Shown: positions 42,336 through 51,260 of the stretch, piece after piece | How the letters are laid out: every line of letters starts with the position of its first letter | How positions within the stretch are numbered: the first letter of the stretch is position 1 | Assembly: GCA_937982565.1 (NCBI GenBank) | Contig: CALJLN010000022.1 | Location: 1 to 64,000, forward strand | Direction: 5' to 3' | DNA length: 64,000 bases | Source: UBA2421 sp002343075 | GTDB taxonomy: Bacteria; Planctomycetota; Phycisphaerae; Tepidisphaerales; Tepidisphaeraceae | Translations under genes and position numbers: made by a program | Notes under the pieces: model-generated | Seen by the model: the letters and a program-made list of their open reading frames with translations, nothing else | The model's database searches: none | What the model was told of the DNA's origin: nothing

Positions 42336-44339
42336 TCAATACTGGGATTGAAAGACCGCCTTGCTCATAAAGACAAGCCCAAGCGTGAGCATCATGATCA
42401 ACCCGACCCCGCAGGTATAGCCGGCCAGAAATACGACGCGGTACTGCGGCCACTTATCTCCAAATTTCCTGGTGAAGTAGTACTTTCCGATCAGTGCACC
42501 AACAAACTGCGGCAGAATGACATCCGGCTGGCTCATGTCCAGCCCGCGAATCAGGCCATACACCATCAGCACCGGCAGCCCGAGATTGGACATGATTGCG
42601 TAAAACAGCAGGGCAATCCCCAGCCCGGTTAAGAGAAATGTCGGCGAAAATGCCTGAGAGAACACGCCGCCTTCGCTGCCGGGGAGGGTGCTGCTCATCA
42701 TCAGCCCCTGCCGATAGGCGATCGCCTCCCACATTTTCTCCGCGTACGGGAATGCTCCGCTGGGCACGGGCGCGATGTTCCAGATGAACTGGCTGAATAC
42801 CAGCAGGCTCACGAGCACAATCGGAAACACGAACACTTCGGCTTTGATCATCGATGTCATCTTGGTGCCGGTAAGCTCGGTTTTTCGGAAGTAGAGAGTT
42901 TGCGCGCCGTAGTTATGGATCGGAAATGGCGCAAACCAGATCGCCGCCCCCTGATAGCCTGAAAGAATGAAAGTGGCCTCGCGGATAAATGGGATGTTGA
43001 CACTCATCCCGACGATGCCCTCCATGCGCGCGCTGACGTAGCTGATAATCGGCGTGTAGACAAACCCATAGAAGATGAACACTCCCAGCAGTGGCCATGT
43101 GACGGCGGCATTGGCGGGGGTTGCGGCGTTGGCACTTTGGAGGAGAAAATAGGCCGCTCCGATGGTCACGATGGTGATCGCGACATAGACGGCCAGCGCG
43201 GCCCAGATCGAAAAGTCGCCGCGGCCGGCCGGCGGTTGGAAGAGCAGTCGCCAGTTCACCCGCGCCACGCTGCTATCGTCCAATGTCTTTTTCGCACCCC
43301 ACAGGCTGCGGAAGACGTGGTAAAAGCCGATCACCGCAATCGCCGCGGTGAGGCCGAGGCCGAAACTGAAGTAAAAATCGAGGAAGTTGGCATTGATGGT
43401 GCTGATCGCTCCCACGCCCGGCGACCATGTTCGCAGAATTCCCCCGTGATAGAGGCACTGATTGAGAATGATGCAGAGCACCAGCCCGATCATCGACCCC
43501 ACCATCGCCCAATAGGGCAGCACCATACCGGTGATCATCAGCCCCAGGTTAAAGCTCAGCATGAACGGCACCGCGGGCAGAAAATCCTCAATATTGGTGG
43601 TGAGGTCTTTGAAAGGAATTGGAAAAATCGCGATCGTCTCCCCAAGGAATGCCTGCGATAACGAGGGCATTGCAGCGTACACAGCACCAAAAGCCAGCCC
43701 GAGCATCGCGCCAAAGCTGAAGACGCGCCACCGCCACGTCTCCTTGCCGCCCGATGCGTCAGCGAGCGCAGTCACTCCCATCGCACCGACGGGTGCCATG
43801 GGAAATGGCAGCTTCTCCACATCGCTTGTGATGCGATACATCAGGTAGCCAAGCCCAAAGTTATCAAACCGCTGCAGTAGCTGGCCCAGTATGACCAGCC
43901 CCACTGGTGCCAGCCACGCCGAGTGCAGAAATGACCGCTGACCGAGCACATCCGGCGATTGCGGCGCGACCCAACTGGGTATGAGATCGGAGATGCCAAA
44001 CTGCCGGAGCGACTCGGATTGGACCAAAAACTGGTTCCACAGCAGACCGCTATTGGTGACCAGCGCTGCGCCGGCCATGTAGTAGAGTACGTAAATCTCC
44101 GGCCGGGCAAGCTGGGTAAACGCCCGACGAGCGACTTCGATGAAGAGAATAACAGTCACCCACTGCGCCGCCGAGCCGATATCCTGACCGACGACGAGAT
44201 GCATATACATGCTCGCCGGGGTCATGATCAGGCCGACAAACAGCCCGCCGATCATGGCCTTGTACCCGAAGCCCTCATCCCACTTGTCGGGGACGGGCAT
44301 CAGGTCGCGGAATTGTTTTAGTTCCTTGTCTTCTTTCAT
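42336..44339 (-). CDS. Large polytopic membrane protein, oligopeptide-transporter-like (DUF6785 type)
   Basis: This encodes 667 residues with about 15 hydrophobic helices. It is similar in layout to oligopeptide transporter (OPT) superfamily proteins annotated as peptide transporters in planctomycetes: FGYKAMIGGLFVGLIMTPAS at the start, PFPMAPVGAMGVTALADASG, and YFRKTELTGTKMTSMIKAEV before the final helices. No transporter substrate motif is known to me. It lies 547 bp from the giant permease gene, with the GxxExxY cassette in the gap. Confidence 0.65.
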   Translation of the reverse strand: MKEDKELKQFRDLMPVPDKWDEGFGYKAMIGGLFVGLIMTPASMYMHLVVGQDIGSAAQWVTVILFIEVARRAFTQLARPEIYVLYYMAGAALVTNSGLLWNQFLVQSESLRQFGISDLIPSWVAPQSPDVLGQRSFLHSAWLAPVGLVILGQLLQRFDNFGLGYLMYRITSDVEKLPFPMAPVGAMGVTALADASGGKETWRWRVFSFGAMLGLAFGAVYAAMPSLSQAFLGETIAIFPIPFKDLTTNIEDFLPAVPFMLSFNLGLMITGMVLPYWAMVGSMIGLVLCIILNQCLYHGGILRTWSPGVGAISTINANFLDFYFSFGLGLTAAIAVIGFYHVFRSLWGAKKTLDDSSVARVNWRLLFQPPAGRGDFSIWAALAVYVAITIVTIGAAYFLLQSANAATPANAAVTWPLLGVFIFYGFVYTPIISYVSARMEGIVGMSVNIPFIREATFILSGYQGAAIWFAPFPIHNYGAQTLYFRKTELTGTKMTSMIKAEVFVFPIVLVSLLVFSQFIWNIAPVPSGAFPYAEKMWEAIAYRQGLMMSSTLPGSEGGVFSQAFSPTFLLTGLGIALLFYAIMSNLGLPVLMVYGLIRGLDMSQPDVILPQFVGALIGKYYFTRKFGDKWPQYRVVFLAGYTCGVGLIMMLTLGLVFMSKAVFQSQY

Positions 44340-44355
44340 TGGACGCCACCACAGC

Positions 44356-44394
44356 AGTCGCCAAGCCCGCCAAGAACGCGAAGAGCGCCAAGGA
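44356..44394. repeat. Left inverted repeat of the GxxExxY cassette
   Basis: This 39-bp sequence is built of CGCCAAG-type units. It matches the reverse complement of 44846-44884 at 31 of 39 positions, counted by eye. Confidence 0.75.
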
Positions 44395-44408
44395 AGGCGG
44401 GCGGCCTA

Positions 44409-44828
44409 CTATCGGGTGTTCGCAATTCGCTTGACCCCACCAGCTTTCAATTGCTTCACGTTGAAGTTCAACAGGATGCCCAATCGCCGGTGCGTTGCCT
44501 TCAGATAAGACACCACCTGGGCGGCGTGCACCGAAGCAAGGGATTCAACAGCTTTGATCTCAACAATCAGAACGCCGCCAACCACAATGTCGAGCCTTCC
44601 CCTTCCGACATGCCGACCTTTGTACACGATGTTGTACGGCTCCTGTCGGCTGAACGGTAATCCACGCAGTTCCAGCTCAAATGCCAGCGCTTCCTCATAC
44701 GCCGATTCCGGATGGCCGGGCCCTAGCTCGCTATGGACGGCCAGCGCCGCGCCAATGGTGGCATAATCCAGACGATCTAAATCGTCCCCGGGTTCCTCAA
44801 AGCCGATGATCTCATCTACCTCAGTCAT
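44409..44828 (-). CDS. GxxExxY family protein
   Basis: This encodes 139 residues. The family-naming motif appears as GPGHPESAYEEALAFELELR, and the C-terminal half has RQEPYNIVYKGRHVGRGRLD then GGVLIVEIKAVESL, which includes the D-x(n)-E-x-K spacing of PD-(D/E)XK nucleases. The tail VKQLKAGGVKRIANT is typical. Function is unknown; family members, like the four-helix-bundle proteins, often occur as insertion cassettes. Here it is flanked by a 39-bp imperfect inverted repeat inside a run of minus-strand transport genes. Confidence 0.85.
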   Translation of the reverse strand: MTEVDEIIGFEEPGDDLDRLDYATIGAALAVHSELGPGHPESAYEEALAFELELRGLPFSRQEPYNIVYKGRHVGRGRLDIVVGGVLIVEIKAVESLASVHAAQVVSYLKATHRRLGILLNFNVKQLKAGGVKRIANTR

Positions 44829-44845
44829 GTTTCAACTCCTTCAAA

Positions 44846-44884
44846 TTCTTGGCGGACTCTGCGCACTTGGCGGCCTTGGCGACT
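44846..44884. repeat. Right inverted repeat of the GxxExxY cassette
   Basis: This is the inverted partner of 44356-44394. It ends one base before the stop codon of the giant permease gene (44886-44888). Confidence 0.75.
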
Positions 44885-44885
44885 C

Positions 44886-47800
44886 CTAACCAGCAGCGGA
44901 TGCCACGAATGCCGCCTCCCGGCTTCGCTCCACATACTTCTGCATCTCCACGGGTGACAGTGAACGCCAAGCCAGGAACTGCTTGCGAATCTCCGTCAGG
45001 AAGGGCCGGTTCATTCGGTACCAGCTATCGTCATCGCCCGACTGACGGAGCAGTTCGACCTTCACCTCAAAGATATTCTCCGTATCTGAAGGCTCGACAG
45101 CGATGTTCATTCGCTGCCGTACGCCAAGATCAAACGGGGTAAGCCAGATCGACGCCGAAAGAGAGCGTGTTTCTCGGTCCTGGGCGAGTTGGATGTCGTC
45201 AGCGCTGAATTTGCCGATGCTCCCTTCACGGTGATCGTCGAAGTATTCCGACAGATAAGCCAGCACTCCATCGGCGGCGGTGCGGTTGATGGTGAAGGGG
45301 AGAATGGCGGTGATCGTGTCGCCCTCGGGTTTGGGCACTTTCCAGCTTCGGTCGATGCTTGGCGCGGCAACCTTGCTGGCCATTCGGGCCGGAACCAGCG
45401 CGCTAACAAACACCACCGCGAGGATCAGCCCCATCGTCATCATGGCACTGCTGCCAGAATAATTGAGTGTCGCTCCGCCCAGCCAGCCCATTTTGCCCAA
45501 AATGGTGCCGACGCCTTGCCCACCGATGTACCCAAAGACCGTCCCAATCAGGCCATACGTCATCGCTTCAGCCACGAACAGCGCGCCGACGTGCATCGGG
45601 GCAAGCCCGAGGGACGTGTAGACGTGAATCTCGCGCTTTCGCTCGGCGATCGAGCCCATCATTGTATTGAAGATGATCATGCCCCCGATGAGAAGCGGAA
45701 TCGCCACTTTCGCCCCGCCGCTCACATCGGCGAGGTTGCTCGCGGCGATCAGGCGCACGCCGTCGTCGTAGCCGGCGAACATCGCCAGCCCGAATCTCCG
45801 GCTCAGCTCTTCGCTCACCTCCTCAACCTGTTTCTGGTCGGCCAGGCGGAAGGCGACATTTCTCAGGCTGGCGTTCGGCAACCTTCGGCTCACCGATGCC
45901 GGCACGATGGCAAACTGCGACGCCGGAAGGTGCTCATACGCGCCGCCCGCCTCGGCAGCGGCGGCGGCGGGGTCTACATCAATGCTCTCTGCGGCGCTGT
46001 CATCCAGCCGCCGACCGCTCGCATCGAGCATGTTCATCGAATACTTCAGTGGAGCGAGCGATTCACCCGAAAGCATGCTCACCCGCTGATCAAACTGATC
46101 AGCAGGAAACACGCCCGCAACCGTCAGCCGCAACCCGCCGACGAGCACCTGCGATCCCTCTTCCGCCGCCAGTTCTTTCGACATCACATCGCTGAGATAG
46201 ATGACGTCGGTCTCCGATCGTTCCAGACGCGCAAACTTCTCCTGCCCGATCACTTCCTCAATTCGAGACAGCGCACTTTCTCCCGGACTCAACCCCAGCA
46301 GCGCAACCCCAATGGGCCGCCCCGCGGTGCCGTCGGGGCTGATGCCGGCGATGTTGATCTGATCGCGCGGGTCGATGGGAGAGACATTCCACCATCGCTC
46401 CACAATCTGCACCCCCGGCCCCAGCGAAGCCGCAAAGTTTTGCACCGCCGCTGCCGGCAACGGGCGGAAGCCGCGCTGGCGCAGCAGAATGCCGGGGTGG
46501 GTTGAGCTCTGGCCGGTAAAAATGCTCGTGGTGCCGACGTAGGTTGTGCTGCTCGTAAAGCACAGCACCGCAAAGGTAATGAGGACGATCGTCAGGCTCG
46601 TCAGTGCGGTGCGCAGCTTGCGTTTGCGCATATTCGCAATACCCAGCATGACGGCAGACATCATCACGCTGGCGCGCGTAACGCTCGCGCCCTCCGTGCT
46701 GCCGCGGCGCGATTTCATCCGCCTTAGCTCGCCATCAAACTTGCCGTAAACCACCCAGATCACGATCGACGACATGAGAATGATCGCGAACGCCAGAATG
46801 ATGATGAGCGGGCTGCTGCTTATCTTGAACGCAGGATGAAATGACCAGAGCAGGCCCGTCATGACCCCAAAAATCAGCGTGGTAAAGCCGATCTGTTTGT
46901 AAACATTCGGCGTGCCCACCAGCAATCGCTCCATACAAAAGCTAAACGGCGCAGCGAGCATGAGCAGAAAGATGGCTGCGCGGATGACATCGCTGGCCAG
47001 CGCGCGCGTGGCGTCATACACGCGAGCCTCGTTCGCCCACGCACCGTTGGCGTGGCGGGTCATTTCCACCGCGTCGTTCTGCTCGCCCGCTTTCTGGGCC
47101 GAGTCAAGCTGCTGACGAGCGGTGGCGTGGAGTGAATCGATCAGCGTGCTGGAGACGCCCGCCTTGCGGTACTCCACCAGGCGCTTCTCATCCAGTGACC
47201 AGAAATCATTGGCGGTGAAAAGATTCAGCGGGCCGATGCCGCGAATCTCAGGCAGCGACAGACCCAGCCCATCCCCGCGGCCGGCCTTTTGCGACTCGGG
47301 CGAGCGATTCATGTTGAGCAATACCAGTCGATTACCAACCCGGCCATAGCGAAAAAGCAGTTGAGCCGTCGTGCCCGGCTCAAGAAAGCCGGCCATAATC
47401 TGCCGCGCGATCAGCAGGTTGTACCGCTGTGGCTCGGCATTGCGCCGGGCGTCGATCGGCACCACCTCGCTAAGGTCTTGAAGAAACCTCGGATCGTAGA
47501 GTCCCACCAGTGCAAACTCTTCACAATCAAACACCACCAATCGCTGGCTGGGCACGTCCTGGCGGATGTCAGCATACTGTTTTAGCTCGCCGAGTTGCTT
47601 GCCGAGATCGCTCGTTCCGACAATTGCGCCCGTTTGAGCCTCGATGCGATACGCCTGCGGGAGGATGTAGCACAGCCTTGTGTTAATCTGTGGCAGGCCT
47701 TCGATTCGGTAGCGGCCAAGCGGATCGGTCTCGATCACCTCCGTCCGCCGTACGCCCATGGCATAGGGGAAGCCGTCATAGGGAAAGAACTGGGGAATGC

Positions 47801-49826
47801 GGCGCGTCGCGTTCAGCGTGTTGTAGTAGGTAATGAGAAAACCGCGGCGCGGGAGATCGGGCACGGGTCGGCCGCTCGAAGGGCTGACAACCTGGCCATC
47901 GATCTGTGTCCGCTGCCGTTTGGGCTGAACCCTGCTGACAAATCGCCGGTCGGCGCAGGCGCGTTCGAGCAGCGTGCTGATGGCCTGCAACTGCGGCAGG
48001 ATCGCCCGCACGTCGAGCTTCGCCAGCGTATCCGCGGGGGTATCACGGCGGGGGCGGAGGTCGTCGAGTGTCATCCAGGTCATGCCGGGCAGACCCCAGG
48101 CCTGAGCAAGCTCCGTCGGCAGCGCCATCGAAGCGCAAAGGTATGACTGCGGGGAGCGAATCTGGCTCAGCGGTTCAAAATCAAAATGCCTGGTAACATC
48201 GCCCCACCACCCTAGCGGGCCCGGGTCCTGTTCAAACTCCCGTTGCAGCCGCGAAGCCCAATCGCGGTAGTCTTGCAGATTGACCGAGGCATTGGTGCGA
48301 TAGGCCTGCCCGAGAAACATCGGACCGGCGCGTTGACCGCCGTCGGAGAGATCGAGGCCGAGGTGAAGCTCGATCAGCCGCTGGCTAACGTCCCGCTCGG
48401 CGGGGCTGGGGTTGCGACCGGTCGCCTTGGCAAGCCACGTATACAGCTCCATGCGCAGGGTCAGTTCCTGTTTGCGTCGGTTAAGCGACTGATCAAGGTC
48501 GCCCAGCGCCGTCGCGTTCTGCCGGGCAACCGCTTCGGCCAATTCAGCAAATGCGGCCTCCCGCAGCCGCGCCGGCTGAGTCTGCATCGCCATGCGGACG
48601 GCGGTGAATTGAATCATCTGCCGTTCGAGTTCCTGTCGCCTCGCTCCCAGCGATGGTGTCTGCTCCGCTACCGGCGCTCTTCGGATGCGAAACAATTCAT
48701 CCTGCACATCGGTGGCACGGGTTTCCAGCGATTTGACCAGCCGATCGACGAGCCGGCGGTCGGCGGTTGGACTGAGTTGCGACAGATCGCCCCCGACTTC
48801 TCGCAGCCGCGCGCCGTCAGCCTGCACGGCGGTTAACTCCGACTCGACCCGCCGTAGTTCTGACGACCATGTCGCCGGTGCATCGGCCAGGGCCATGAAC
48901 ATATTGCGCTGGCCGAGCAACTGCATCGAATCGCCGCCAACGAATGCAAAGAGCATGGGGCGAGAGGGGCGATTGGCGGCAAACTGCCGGAGCAACCCCA
49001 GCGCCGCAGCCGGCTGGACTGCCTGCCCGGCACCGGGTGCAAGATCGGGCACTAATCCGCTCGACTCCAGCCCCGCCGACACTAGGATCGCGCCCGAACC
49101 GCGCGATTCGGCCTGAGAGCCACCCACCGGCTTCACCAGCACATAGACATTCGTGGCATTCTGCAGTTGCCAGGTGACTTTTGCCTCAATCTTCGCGCTG
49201 CCCCCTTTACGCAACGCCTCGGCTGCCGGACCGCGTGGGACATAAAACCGGGGCAGGTTGGCCGGGAGCAAAAGCTCGTGCTCGCGCAGCATATGATTTG
49301 TCACGTCGTCGCTGCCGAGCACGAGGATGGCAGTCGCGCCGAAGTACATCACCTGCTGCCACCCCCCGGCGGCGGACGCTTCAATCACCGCGATGTTGCC
49401 ACGAAGGTCACTCGGACGAATCTCTGCAAGTGTCGCCTGCCCGCAGTAGACCAGGCGGCCCGATATGCCCTCCGCTGGCGTCGCGTTCATCCGCACCCCC
49501 GCAGGCCATATGGGGTAAACGGGCGCAGCGGTGGCGCCATCGATCGTAACGCCCGCCGACTCGGTCACCGGCATCATCACGCCGTAGTCATGCCGACGAA
49601 CCTCGACGGAATCGCCCAGCTTCTGCGCCTCGGATGCGACGTATTCAACAGCACGGCGATATCCATCGCTGCCGATGACCCGTGTCGGCGCATCAGAAAG
49701 CCGGGCAAGATCGCGATGAAATGCAGCCTCATCAATCGCGCCGCGCGCGCCGAGCGGGGACATTGCCGGCGCAATGAACATCAGCAATAGCAGTAATTGC
49801 TTGAGGCGAAATCTCCGCAGGTTCAC
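44886..49826 (-). CDS. Giant FtsX-type permease fused to a degenerate M28 peptidase-like domain
   Basis: This encodes 1646 residues from GTG 49826, with a signal/anchor helix at ~8-28. Residues ~30-330 follow the layout of an M28 aminopeptidase with PA-type insert, but the metal ligands look lost: the usual HxD region reads ILVSAGLESSG, the xADDN region GAGQAV, and the EE region VGGDSMQLLGQRN. A long helical periplasmic region follows (~340-1010). Four membrane helices (~1020-1170) precede FtsX-like segments and a second cluster (~1375-1490: IPLLIGGMIIFNTMMGSIAE, ALFVAEAMTYGLIGTVFGYI). It needs an external ATPase, likely 38709-39482. Substrate is unknown. Confidence 0.82.
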   Translation of the reverse strand: MNLRRFRLKQLLLLLMFIAPAMSPLGARGAIDEAAFHRDLARLSDAPTRVIGSDGYRRAVEYVASEAQKLGDSVEVRRHDYGVMMPVTESAGVTIDGATAAPVYPIWPAGVRMNATPAEGISGRLVYCGQATLAEIRPSDLRGNIAVIEASAAGGWQQVMYFGATAILVLGSDDVTNHMLREHELLLPANLPRFYVPRGPAAEALRKGGSAKIEAKVTWQLQNATNVYVLVKPVGGSQAESRGSGAILVSAGLESSGLVPDLAPGAGQAVQPAAALGLLRQFAANRPSRPMLFAFVGGDSMQLLGQRNMFMALADAPATWSSELRRVESELTAVQADGARLREVGGDLSQLSPTADRRLVDRLVKSLETRATDVQDELFRIRRAPVAEQTPSLGARRQELERQMIQFTAVRMAMQTQPARLREAAFAELAEAVARQNATALGDLDQSLNRRKQELTLRMELYTWLAKATGRNPSPAERDVSQRLIELHLGLDLSDGGQRAGPMFLGQAYRTNASVNLQDYRDWASRLQREFEQDPGPLGWWGDVTRHFDFEPLSQIRSPQSYLCASMALPTELAQAWGLPGMTWMTLDDLRPRRDTPADTLAKLDVRAILPQLQAISTLLERACADRRFVSRVQPKRQRTQIDGQVVSPSSGRPVPDLPRRGFLITYYNTLNATRRIPQFFPYDGFPYAMGVRRTEVIETDPLGRYRIEGLPQINTRLCYILPQAYRIEAQTGAIVGTSDLGKQLGELKQYADIRQDVPSQRLVVFDCEEFALVGLYDPRFLQDLSEVVPIDARRNAEPQRYNLLIARQIMAGFLEPGTTAQLLFRYGRVGNRLVLLNMNRSPESQKAGRGDGLGLSLPEIRGIGPLNLFTANDFWSLDEKRLVEYRKAGVSSTLIDSLHATARQQLDSAQKAGEQNDAVEMTRHANGAWANEARVYDATRALASDVIRAAIFLLMLAAPFSFCMERLLVGTPNVYKQIGFTTLIFGVMTGLLWSFHPAFKISSSPLIIILAFAIILMSSIVIWVVYGKFDGELRRMKSRRGSTEGASVTRASVMMSAVMLGIANMRKRKLRTALTSLTIVLITFAVLCFTSSTTYVGTTSIFTGQSSTHPGILLRQRGFRPLPAAAVQNFAASLGPGVQIVERWWNVSPIDPRDQINIAGISPDGTAGRPIGVALLGLSPGESALSRIEEVIGQEKFARLERSETDVIYLSDVMSKELAAEEGSQVLVGGLRLTVAGVFPADQFDQRVSMLSGESLAPLKYSMNMLDASGRRLDDSAAESIDVDPAAAAAEAGGAYEHLPASQFAIVPASVSRRLPNASLRNVAFRLADQKQVEEVSEELSRRFGLAMFAGYDDGVRLIAASNLADVSGGAKVAIPLLIGGMIIFNTMMGSIAERKREIHVYTSLGLAPMHVGALFVAEAMTYGLIGTVFGYIGGQGVGTILGKMGWLGGATLNYSGSSAMMTMGLILAVVFVSALVPARMASKVAAPSIDRSWKVPKPEGDTITAILPFTINRTAADGVLAYLSEYFDDHREGSIGKFSADDIQLAQDRETRSLSASIWLTPFDLGVRQRMNIAVEPSDTENIFEVKVELLRQSGDDDSWYRMNRPFLTEIRKQFLAWRSLSPVEMQKYVERSREAAFVASAAG

Positions 49827-49963
49827 TGAGGTCGATTATGGGCGAATTGCCCCAGCGACCGCAATTGCATTTTCTGCCCGAAACAGTGCGATCAGGCAGC
49901 GGCGGTTTCGAGCGACTTTTGCGTTCGCGTTGATGACCCAATCCCCGTACACTCCGAAGCAGT

Positions 49964-51205
49964 ATGTCCGAACGTGTGAAGATCGGCCTCGTCGGCATTG
50001 CCGGCTTTGGCGAGTGGTACATTCGCAGTCTCCTGACTGACCCAAAAGCCCCGCAGCTCGATTGGATGGCCGCTGCCGATCCTGCGCCTGAGCGATGCCG
50101 GCAGCTGGCACAGATCAAAGAAATCGGCGTCCCGATTTATCCGTCCCTTGCAGAACTACTTCGGCAGCAGCGACCAGAATTGCTGGTGCTTTGCACACCG
50201 ATTCATCTGCACGCCGAGCAGACCGCGATGGCTACGCAAGCGGGCGTTGCGGTCTTGTGTGAGAAACCGCTCGCGGGCGGCTTGGATGACGCTCTGCGCA
50301 TCATCCGCGCGCAGGAAGAGTCCCGCCGGCGGGTGTCGATTGGGTATCAGTGGTCATTCAGCCGGGCGATTCAGCGGCTGAAAGGGGATATCCTGGCAGG
50401 CCGATTCGGCTTTCCAAAGCGGCTGAAGACCTTTGTCTCCTACCCGCGGCCATATGTTTATTTTGCGCGCAACAGCTGGGTCGGCCGCATCAACACACCC
50501 GACGGACGGCCCGTGCTCGACAGCCCAGTGAACAACGCCACGGCCCATTTCCTGCACAACATGCTGTATTTGCTCGGCCCGACCTGGAACACAAGCCTTG
50601 CACCCGCTGCGGTGCAGGCAGAACTGTATCGGGCGAATGACATCGAGAACTACGACAACGCCGCTCTCCGTTGCCAGATGCCCGGCGGGACGGAGGTGCT
50701 GTTTTTTACAGCCCACTCGATCCCCGAGCGCCGTGGGCCGCAATGTCACTTTGAGTTTGAGCTTGCAACGATCACTTTTGACCCGTCGCAGCGAAATGCC
50801 CAATTCGTCGCCCAGTTTTCCGACGGCGGAACCAGTGTCTACGGCAGCCCCGACGATGATCGCACCGAGAAAATCTGGCAATGTGCCGCTGCAGTGCGGT
50901 CAGGCTCGGAAAGCGCATGCCCGGCTCACGCGGCGCTACCGCATACGCTGACCGTGATCGCAGCGCAGGAGTCAATGCCGGAAATGATCGACCTTCCAGC
51001 TTCCGCCCGCCGAGAATCGAAACTCGAGCCGGGGCCGATGCGCTCAATTGATGGGTTGAGTGAGGCCTTCTCGCGCGCATTTGAAAAAGGTGTCTTGCCA
51101 GCCGAGTTGGGTGACATTCCCTGGGCTGGCGCGGGCCGCGTTGTGCCGGTGGAAGTGCCAGAAGTGCTGCGCGCGTCACAGAACGAGAATCCCGAGGTGG
51201 TGTAG
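49964..51205 (+). CDS. Gfo/Idh/MocA family oxidoreductase (second)
   Basis: This encodes 413 residues. The Rossmann start KIGLVGIAGFGEWYIRSLL, the motif LCEKPLAGGLDDALRI and the typical YQWSFSRAIQRLKGDILAG segment identify the family. It is not linked to the pectin operon: it is divergent from the giant permease gene and faces the zinc-ribbon gene. It has no signal peptide. Substrate unknown. Confidence 0.87.
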   Translation: MSERVKIGLVGIAGFGEWYIRSLLTDPKAPQLDWMAAADPAPERCRQLAQIKEIGVPIYPSLAELLRQQRPELLVLCTPIHLHAEQTAMATQAGVAVLCEKPLAGGLDDALRIIRAQEESRRRVSIGYQWSFSRAIQRLKGDILAGRFGFPKRLKTFVSYPRPYVYFARNSWVGRINTPDGRPVLDSPVNNATAHFLHNMLYLLGPTWNTSLAPAAVQAELYRANDIENYDNAALRCQMPGGTEVLFFTAHSIPERRGPQCHFEFELATITFDPSQRNAQFVAQFSDGGTSVYGSPDDDRTEKIWQCAAAVRSGSESACPAHAALPHTLTVIAAQESMPEMIDLPASARRESKLEPGPMRSIDGLSEAFSRAFEKGVLPAELGDIPWAGAGRVVPVEVPEVLRASQNENPEVV

Positions 51206-51260
51206 CGCAGCGGGAGCCATGTGGCTTGAGACTCGCGGGTTGAATGCCGGTCGCGCCACG

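Noticed and set aside
45189..46505. 438-residue open frame antisense to the giant permease
   Set aside because: Composition is rich in His/Arg/Gln and repetitive in the manner of antisense frames; the permease helices on the other strand are real.
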